NCBI GenBank assembly: GCA_002478225.1
Contig: DLMV01000016.1
Location: 15,198-57,730, forward strand
DNA: 42,533 nt
From: Deltaproteobacteria bacterium UBA7527
Lineage (GTDB): Bacteria > Desulfobacterota > Syntrophorhabdia > Syntrophorhabdales > Syntrophorhabdaceae
Reading direction: 5' to 3'
The translations under genes and the position numbers were made by a program. The notes below the pieces were generated by a model. It saw only the letters and a list, made by a program, of their open reading frames with translations, made no database searches and was not told the origin of the DNA. This document shows positions 38,819-42,533 of this stretch, one piece after another (the first letter of the stretch is position 1; every line of letters starts with the position of its first letter).

Positions 38819-39026
38819 TATTCTTCCTCCTGACAAAGATATTTTTCGAAAATGTTTTATATAGCACCCCCCTCTCCGGGTATGGAGACTGTTTATTTTT
38901 TGTTGCCATAGCGGGATTTTACAGAACGGTGTATGACATAAAAAGGGAAATATTCTCAATCAGCCATTAAATGTGACGAAGCTGTCCAGGAGAGAGAACA
39001 TGGTAAATTAATCGGCTCATAGAAAA

Positions 39027-39296
39027 TCGTAGTTCGTATATCGTATATCGAAGGAGAACGTTCGGCGAGAACAACCGTAATTCGTGATTCGTAAGGCGTA
39101 AGTCGTAAGGGGGGAAAGGCAGCGGAGAGCTTGGAGCGGAGAGCGGAGAGCATAAACCCGTGAGGCGTAAATCGTAAGAGGGGAAAGGCGGCTCATGGTA
39201 AACCCGATGCTGGATGCTTGATACTGGATGCTGGTGAAGAACATGCTTTCACCTCTCACCTCTCACCTCTCACCTTTCACCTTTCACTTTTCACGA
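39027..39296. repeat. 270-base region of 7-base-period tandem repeats, six sequence types
   Basis: Blocks of heptamers: TCGTAGT, TCGTATA x2, TCGAAGG (39027-39054); CCGTAAT, TCGTGAT, TCGTAAG, GCGTAAG, TCGTAAG (39075-39109); AGCGGAG, AGCTTGG, AGCGGAG x2, AGCATAA (39121-39155); CCGTGAG, GCGTAAA, TCGTAAG (39158-39178); GATGCTG, GATGCTT, GATACTG, GATGCTG (39206-39233); TTCACCT, CTCACCT x3, TTCACCT, TTCACTT, TTCACGA (39248-39296). Period is constant while sequence changes completely. In 38819-39026 I see no gene. Confidence 0.88.
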
Positions 39297-39319
39297 TAGC
39301 AGTTGGAGAAGGCGACGTG

Positions 39320-39380
39320 AGCCCCATTAAATAGGCAACCGGGGCTTATGAGGTAACATGTGATGTTGTTTGCCCCGGTT
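39320..39380. other. Mutually exclusive hairpins in a gap
   Basis: GGGGC at 39341-39345 can pair with upstream GCCCC (AGCCCC, 39320-39325) or with downstream GCCCC (AACCGGGGC 39337-39345 / GCCCCGGTT 39372-39380, 9 bp). The two stems cannot form together. It lies about 130 bases beyond the stop of the LytTR regulator gene. No gene is seen in 39381-39512. Confidence 0.4.
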
Positions 39381-39512
39381 ATGGTGGGATGAAGAAACTA
39401 AAGGTTTTGTTGTGTGAATAATATTAATAGACGGTATTGTATGATGCAAATAGAATGGGACGATAAAACCAAAAAAAGTGTCGATCCTGACATTGGCAGT
39501 GTGTAAAGGGAT

Positions 39513-40274
39513 CTATTCAGGGTTTTTTTCCACGAGAGGTGCGATCACACGTTCCTTAAACCGCTGATATCCGGTCCTGCCAAGGCAAAAAGGAGTTGCA
39601 ATGCCTGTCAGGAAGACCTCTGCGCCCCGGGATCGTGTTTTCCATGACTGGATGTGATTGCGGTTGATCACGAGAGAACGGTCAAGTAAAATAAAGACAT
39701 CCGTCGGGAGGCGTCTTTCCCAGTCTCGCAGCGAGGATCGTACCATGTATCGCACACCCGAGATGTCGATGACATTTGTATAATTTTTATCGGCAGTGAT
39801 GGCGGCGATCTTCGTGATGGGGAGAAAAAATTTTTTCTTTCCTGTGCTCAGAAAGACGCGGTCTGAACTGGAAAACGCCCCTCCTGTTTTCCCTGGAACA
39901 TGGGTCTTTGATGTTGCCCTCTTCAGCGCCTCCTCGAGGCGCGCAGGATCAACAGGTTTTAACAGATAATCAAGGGCGTTCACCTCGAAGGCCCGGATGG
40001 CGAACCGATCATAGGCCGTCACGAAGACGATGAACGGCGGGTCTTCGAGACGTTCCAGGAGATCGAACCCTGAACCGCCCGGCATCTGGATATCGAGAAA
40101 GACGAGGTCAGGTCGCGTCTCCGTGATCATTGTCTCCGCCTCATCAGCGTTCCTGGCCTCTCCGGCGATACGTACGTTCCAGTGTTTTTTCAGCAGCTCC
40201 CGCAGCTTCTCCCTGGCGAGCCGCTCGTCGTCAACGATGAGGACGGAGAATTCCTGCTCAGGAACGTTCTTCAT
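39513..40274 (-). CDS. LytTR-family response regulator
   Basis: 253 residues. The receiver (1-120) has VDDERLAREKLRELL and the phosphoacceptor Asp 61 in LVFLDIQMPGGSG. After a linker, the C-terminal LytTR DNA-binding domain (about 145-245) has DRVFLSTGKKKFFLPI and VFILLDRSLVINRNHIQSW. It regulates transcription on phosphorylation by the kinase encoded immediately upstream. Its start overlaps the kinase gene end by 17 bases, so its ribosome site lies within the kinase gene. Confidence 0.96.
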   Translation of the reverse strand: MKNVPEQEFSVLIVDDERLAREKLRELLKKHWNVRIAGEARNADEAETMITETRPDLVFLDIQMPGGSGFDLLERLEDPPFIVFVTAYDRFAIRAFEVNALDYLLKPVDPARLEEALKRATSKTHVPGKTGGAFSSSDRVFLSTGKKKFFLPITKIAAITADKNYTNVIDISGVRYMVRSSLRDWERRLPTDVFILLDRSLVINRNHIQSWKTRSRGAEVFLTGIATPFCLGRTGYQRFKERVIAPLVEKNPE

Positions 40275-42411
40275 CGGCCCTTCCTGTCAGCGGGATCTCT
40301 ACGGTGACACGTACCCGTCTGTCCTGTTGATTGATATGCAGGCGGTAGCGGTCGCCATAGGTAAGGGAGAGGCGTTTGCGAATGTTCTCAAGTCCTACCC
40401 CGCCGTTTCCGTTGTCGTTCTCCGTGCCTTTCTCGATCCACCTACCCGTGTTGGATACGGCGATCTCTATGGATGTGCCGGACTCCCGGCAGGAGACCTC
40501 GATCTCAAGGGGCATTGGAGAGGTCTTCATTCCGTGTTTGATGGCGTTCTCCACGAGAGGCTGGATGAGGAGCTCCGGGATCATGGCATGATAGAGCGTG
40601 TCGGGCGCGTGCACGGAGACGACAAGGTTATCCTCGAAACGAACCTTTTCAAGATTGAGATAACTTGTAACGGCCTCCAGTTCCTCAGCGAGGGAGACAA
40701 GTCCTGATTCCCGCGCAGCAAGGGTGGAGCGGAGGTAGCTGGAAAGCTGATAGACCAGCTCGGTGACGCGTCCCGGATCCTTCTCTGAAATGACAACAAG
40801 GGAGTTCAGGACATTGAAGAGAAAGTGGGGGTTTATCTGGTACCGGAGGGCCTCAAGCTGCGCCTGCACGAAGAGCCGCTGCGCCTCCTCTGTACGGCGG
40901 CGCTCTTCCTCGATCTGCTTCTGTTCAGTAATGTCCTCCCCGATGCCCTGTATCCGGATGATCCGTCCCTCGCTGTCCTTGTCTGCCCTGGCATAGAGGG
41001 AACCGATGCGCTCGGTCCCATCACGCCGGCGGAAGGTGATCTCGAAGTTCTTCACCGTGCCGTGCCTTTGCAGCTCTTCAAGGAGGACGGCCCGCGCGTC
41101 CTGCGAATAGTATTGGGTAACGTGGGTGCCGATGATCTCCGAGGGGGAGTCATACCCGAGCACCTGTGCGAGGGCGGGATTGGCGTTTATGAAAAAACCA
41201 TCGGGATCGGTGATAAATATCCCTTCCACAGCGTGCTCAAAGATCCCCCGGTACATACGCTCCGCTTCCTCAAGCGCATCGCGGCTATGTTCGAGGCTCT
41301 CTGCCATTGCGTTGAGGCCGCGGGCGAGCCTGGAGAGCTCATGATTGCCCCTGGTGTGCAGTCTTTTGTGAAGAAACCCGGCCTTGATCTCCCGGACAAA
41401 GGTCATGCACTGCTCAAGCTTCCCGAGAAAAGGGTTAACCACCAGGAAGACAGAGACAGAGACCACGGACAGCATTATAATGAGGGTGATTATTGTGACG
41501 TTTCTCATCGTCTGTATTGGAGCAAGCACATCCTGCAACGACCGCTCAATAACAAAGAGAAACTCCGGATCAGAAGTCCTGAGGAACGCGACCAGCCGCT
41601 CGCCGTCCCTCGAGGAATAACCGAAAACGCCTTTCTTTTCGGTCAGAAGCCCTGAAAAGGCCGGTATGTCCGGTTGTATATAAGGTTTAGCCGTCAGGAC
41701 ATTGGTAACCTTCCACCCTTCCGGCAGTGTGGCATCCAGCTGCGGGTCAAAGAAGTACGCCTTGCCTCCGTGGACGTATTCCTGGGGATGGAGAAAGTAG
41801 TTATTGAAATAATCGAGGTCCAGGACAGCACGCAGGACAGCGATCACTTTGCCGTGGTCTCTGACAGGCGCGCTGATGACGATGATCGGCCGGCCCGTTC
41901 CCTGGCTTAAGAATATCTGGGACACAAAAGACTTCCCGGCAAGGGCTGAATGAAAATCAGCCCTCCTGTAGACAGCCTGCTGGAGAACGGGAAGGTTGAT
42001 GCGGTTCGGGAACGACGAGGCGATGCATCGGGCCTTCTGGTCCAGGAGGTTAATGGATTGATACACCCCGGCTTTTTTCACGATCTTCTGAAAATACCGG
42101 TTGGCTTCGTTGACAATGGCACGGTTCTCAGGAGAGACCGCAACCTGACGGACCAAAGACAGTTCAGCCAGGAGCTCCATGTCCGTCTTGAATGTGTCAA
42201 GCGCGATCTGGCTTTGCTTGGCTATCAGCGCAACCTTTACCTCCATCTCTTTTTTTGCCATTGATTCAAGCTGCCGCTTTGCGCATACATAGGTGATCGC
42301 CGAGGACAGCAGAACGCTGGCAAGGATGATTAATCCCATCACAATGAGGAGCTTGCTGCGGAAGCTTATGTTCATGAGAAATTGTTTTAATCGAAAAAAG
42401 CGAGATCTCAT
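40258..42411 (-). CDS. LytS-type membrane sensor histidine kinase with Cache-like, HAMP and PAS domains
   Basis: About 717 residues from the ATG at 42411; a TTG at 42420 is an alternative. A membrane helix (KLLIVMGLIILASVLLSSAI) is followed by a large periplasmic Cache-like domain (about 45-295), a second helix (VTIITLIIMLSVVSVSVFLV) and a HAMP linker. A PAS domain follows (EHAVEGIFITDPDGFFINAN). The kinase core is the His_kinase type of LytS: QINPHFLFNVLNSLVVI with the phosphoacceptor His, then ENAIKHGM (N-box) and GNGGVGLENIRKRLSLTYG. The ligand is unknown; Cache domains usually bind small organic acids or amino acids. It pairs with the LytTR regulator. The promoter is not evident in 42412-42533. 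Confidence 0.93.
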   Translation of the reverse strand: MRSRFFRLKQFLMNISFRSKLLIVMGLIILASVLLSSAITYVCAKRQLESMAKKEMEVKVALIAKQSQIALDTFKTDMELLAELSLVRQVAVSPENRAIVNEANRYFQKIVKKAGVYQSINLLDQKARCIASSFPNRINLPVLQQAVYRRADFHSALAGKSFVSQIFLSQGTGRPIIVISAPVRDHGKVIAVLRAVLDLDYFNNYFLHPQEYVHGGKAYFFDPQLDATLPEGWKVTNVLTAKPYIQPDIPAFSGLLTEKKGVFGYSSRDGERLVAFLRTSDPEFLFVIERSLQDVLAPIQTMRNVTIITLIIMLSVVSVSVFLVVNPFLGKLEQCMTFVREIKAGFLHKRLHTRGNHELSRLARGLNAMAESLEHSRDALEEAERMYRGIFEHAVEGIFITDPDGFFINANPALAQVLGYDSPSEIIGTHVTQYYSQDARAVLLEELQRHGTVKNFEITFRRRDGTERIGSLYARADKDSEGRIIRIQGIGEDITEQKQIEEERRRTEEAQRLFVQAQLEALRYQINPHFLFNVLNSLVVISEKDPGRVTELVYQLSSYLRSTLAARESGLVSLAEELEAVTSYLNLEKVRFEDNLVVSVHAPDTLYHAMIPELLIQPLVENAIKHGMKTSPMPLEIEVSCRESGTSIEIAVSNTGRWIEKGTENDNGNGGVGLENIRKRLSLTYGDRYRLHINQQDRRVRVTVEIPLTGRADEERS

Positions 42412-42533
42412 GCCCACCAATATCCCTTGGAAATTTTATCTCTTTGGCCAGAGAGTTGAAAGGAAAATGTGATCAATTAGCCAAATAAAGTGACGGGTAA
42501 GACATTCAGCCTGAACTCAAAAGTTTATTCATT

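Noticed and set aside
39027..39296. CRISPR array
   Set aside because: The units are 7 bases, contiguous and without spacers. There are no cas genes in the window.
40825..41655. A 276-codon open frame opposite the LytS-type kinase
   Set aside because: It is a shadow of the kinase gene, whose PAS and kinase motifs are unambiguous.

Overview
The window looks like a stretch of chromosome from a strictly anaerobic deltaproteobacterium (Desulfobacterota). A relative of Syntrophorhabdus is my best guess. That is inference from gene content: a molybdenum hydroxylase operon beside a PaaK-type CoA ligase and a TRAP transporter, sigma-54 control, GatCA, an oxygen-sensitive class III ribonucleotide reductase, and many degenerate intergenic repeats. 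I see no tRNA, rRNA, CRISPR array, insertion sequence or phage module.

Left third (1-16.8 kb, + strand): a catabolic and regulatory island. The end of a sensor kinase and an NtrC-type activator are followed by three canonical sigma-54 (-24/-12) promoters at 2111, 11441 and 14964. The first drives a molybdenum hydroxylase operon with two FAD-subunit paralogues, a small Cys protein, a CoxG-like protein, a 2Fe-2S subunit, a molybdopterin subunit and a MoaD/ThiS-like protein, followed by a DctP-DctQ-DctM TRAP transporter. The second drives a PaaK-like acyl-CoA ligase and an MFS aromatic-acid-type permease. The third drives an exported FecR-domain protein rich in Trp and Tyr. The likely logic is uptake of an (aromatic) carboxylate, CoA activation, then Mo-dependent hydroxylation or reductive dehydroxylation. 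The substrate cannot be named from sequence.

Middle (16.8-32.2 kb): mostly housekeeping on the - strand. A 43-residue OadG-like membrane protein sits behind a 215-base leader with two related terminator hairpins. Then come a family 4 uracil-DNA glycosylase, gatA, gatC, a two-CBS protein, a DUF294 nucleotidyltransferase-like protein, valS and a dGTPase. rpoD (+) has a terminator hairpin inside its own leader. A solo HNH nuclease gene lies behind about 300 bases of consecutive stem-loops. The class III RNR operon is nrdD, a redoxin and nrdG, with a textbook NrdR box pair.

Right part (32.3-42.5 kb): a small membrane protein and a GalT-family enzyme (-), suhB, a V4R-domain sensor and a soluble histidine kinase (+, overlapping or nearly so), an MBL-fold hydrolase (-), an MGMT (+), a glycosyltransferase with a small unknown gene (-), and a LytS/LytR-type two-component pair (-).

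The most unusual signals are non-coding. Degenerate 7-base-period tandem repeats, whose heptamers differ from block to block, appear in at least five intergenic gaps. A dispersed palindromic repeat family shows compensatory arm changes. Three leaders are structured: those of the oadG-like gene, rpoD and the HNH gene.
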